The notes under the pieces: generated by a model
The model's database searches: none
What the model was told of the DNA's origin: nothing
Seen by the model: the letters and a program-made list of their open reading frames with translations, nothing else
Assembly: GCF_014200175.1 (NCBI RefSeq)
Contig: NZ_JACHBD010000001.1
Location: forward strand, 620,001-684,000
DNA length: 64,000 bases
Reading direction: 5' to 3'
Origin: Rhizobium lentis
GTDB lineage: Bacteria > Pseudomonadota > Alphaproteobacteria > Rhizobiales > Rhizobiaceae
Made by a program: the position numbers and the translations under genes
In this document: in pieces, positions 63,027 through 64,000 of the stretch
Layout: the number at the start of each line of letters is the position of its first letter
Position numbering within the stretch: position 1 is the first letter of the stretch

Positions 63027-63862
63027 TTGACGGCTCCCGACGTGATGCCGCGGATCAGCTGCCGCGAGAAGATGACGTAGAGGATCAGGATCGGCAGGAT
63101 CGCGAGCGACAGCGCCGCCAGCACCGCGTTCCAGTTGGTAACGAACTGGCCGATGAATATCTGCGAACCGAGCGTCACCGTCTTGGTCGCTTCGGCGGGC
63201 GCCAGGATCAGCGGAAACCAGAGATCGTTCCAGATCGGGATCATCGTGAAGACCGCAACCGTTGCCATGGCGGGACGCACCAGCGGCAGCACCAGGCGGA
63301 AGAAGATCGCGTATTCGGATAGTCCGTCGATGCGCCCGGCATTCTTCAGATCGTCAGAAACGGTGCGCATGAACTCCGACAGGATGAAGATCGCCAGCGG
63401 TATGCCCTGCGCGGTATAGACGAGGATCAGCGCGGTCAGCGTGTTGACGAGACCGGCCTCCACCATGCCCTGCAGGATTGCCACAGTGCCGAGACGGATC
63501 GGGATCATGATGCCGATCGCCATGTAGAGCCCGAGCAGCATGTTGCCGCGGAAGCGGTATTCCGAGAGCGCGAAGGCCGCCATGGCGCCGAAGAGCAGCA
63601 CGAGCAGGATCGAGATAATCGTGACGATGAAGCTGTTCTGGAAATAGGTGGCGAAATCGCCCTGTCCCAGCACCGTCTGGTAGCCGACGAGGCTGAAGGT
63701 CGACGGCGTCGGGATCATCAGCGGCTCGCGGAAGATCGAGGCGCGATCCTTGAACGAGTTGACGATGGTCAGGAACACCGGGAACAGCGCGACCAGCGTA
63801 TAGGCGGAAAGCGCGAGATGCACGAGGCCGGTGCGGATGGGAGATGTGCGTGCCTTGGACAT
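63023..63862 (-). CDS. Carbohydrate ABC transporter permease (MalG type)
   Basis: 279-residue CUT1 permease with six membrane segments. The N-terminal LVHLALSAYTLVALFPVFLTIVNSFK and PTPSTFSLVGYQTVL are typical of MalG-like subunits. The EAA loop is DDLKNAGRIDGLSEYAIFFRLVLPL near residue 185. Its partner permease gene ends ten bases upstream. The start overlaps nothing, but GAGGAG-type sequence (AGGAGCGCGC) precedes the ATG. Confidence 0.92.
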   Translation of the reverse strand: MSKARTSPIRTGLVHLALSAYTLVALFPVFLTIVNSFKDRASIFREPLMIPTPSTFSLVGYQTVLGQGDFATYFQNSFIVTIISILLVLLFGAMAAFALSEYRFRGNMLLGLYMAIGIMIPIRLGTVAILQGMVEAGLVNTLTALILVYTAQGIPLAIFILSEFMRTVSDDLKNAGRIDGLSEYAIFFRLVLPLVRPAMATVAVFTMIPIWNDLWFPLILAPAEATKTVTLGSQIFIGQFVTNWNAVLAALSLAILPILILYVIFSRQLIRGITSGAVK

Positions 63863-63871
63863 GCGCGCTCC

Positions 63872-64000
63872 TCAGAATTGGTAGCGACGCATGCGCCGCT
63901 GGATGACGAAGAGATAAAGCGAGACGCCGGCGAGGATGATGAGGAACATCACGGTCGCAATGGTCGCGCCCATCGAGCGGTCGCCGAGCTGCAGCTGGAA
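63872..64000 (-). CDS. Carbohydrate ABC transporter permease (MalF type), C-terminal fragment
   Basis: Only the last 42 codons are in the window, running off the right edge. They encode GATIATVMFLIILAGVSLYLF, one membrane span, then VIQRRMRRYQF and TGA, the typical end of a MalF-like permease. It lies ten bases before the second permease gene, so it is the same operon, with a solute-binding protein expected further right. Confidence 0.75.
   Translation of the reverse strand, partial: FQLQLGDRSMGATIATVMFLIILAGVSLYLFVIQRRMRRYQF

Overview
The window is chromosomal DNA of a Rhizobiaceae alphaproteobacterium, most likely Rhizobium of the etli/leguminosarum group. The signs are high GC, tight ATGA/GTGA gene overlaps, a full alphaproteobacterial division and cell-wall (dcw) cluster, a BtaA/BtaB pair for betaine lipids, a pyrophosphate-dependent phosphofructokinase, an ArsR-methyltransferase (SahR-type) regulator beside metF, and mosaic palindromic intergenic elements of rhizobial type. 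No tRNA, CRISPR array, complete insertion sequence or prophage was seen.

Layout. (1) 1-18031, minus strand: the dcw cluster in the order mraZ, rsmH, ftsL, ftsI, murE, murF, mraY, murD, ftsW, murG, murC, murB, then ddl, ftsQ and ftsA (running off the left edge). One epimerase gene on the plus strand splits murB from ddl. Upstream of mraZ lie four TGGGN repeats at exact 10-bp spacing (a MraZ box) and a CtrA-like site; ddl has its own CtrA-like site. (2) 18463-18860: RNase P RNA. (3) 18906-23708: tandem paralogous flavin amine oxidases, a lytic transglycosylase, an AmpD-like amidase and a TerB/DnaJ protein. (4) 24188-34212: PPi-PFK, a LysE exporter, a RIME-like repeat, a second transglycosylase, a serine hydrolase, btaA-btaB, a GH25 lysozyme, an MltB-like transglycosylase and a DMT permease. 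(5) 34298-39521: a 25-residue membrane peptide gene, sahR-metF, an ABC-F ATPase and an RNase T2 gene broken by one nonsense codon. (6) 39522-48479: a lipase, an EamA permease, a CoA-transferase translationally coupled to a thiamine-diphosphate enzyme, RidA, a DUF442 protein, an aldose-epimerase-like protein, an L,D-transpeptidase and an orphan ParA. (7) 48710-60565: two divergent units around an RpiR regulator. The minus-strand unit holds a glutamine-synthetase-like ligase, permease, aldehyde dehydrogenase, iron alcohol dehydrogenase and N-formylglutamate-amidohydrolase-like enzyme; the plus-strand unit is a four-gene ABC importer. (8) 60953-64000: part of a carbohydrate ABC transporter operon with a Gfo/Idh/MocA dehydrogenase.

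How they work together. Region 1 makes lipid II and the division machinery, and regions 3, 4 and 6 add at least six envelope hydrolases or cross-linkers. The most interesting metabolic proposal is region 7, where the gene set fits a gamma-glutamylation route for an amino alcohol or polyamine: import, gamma-glutamyl ligation, alcohol then aldehyde oxidation, and amide hydrolysis. This is inference from families and order, and the substrate is unknown.
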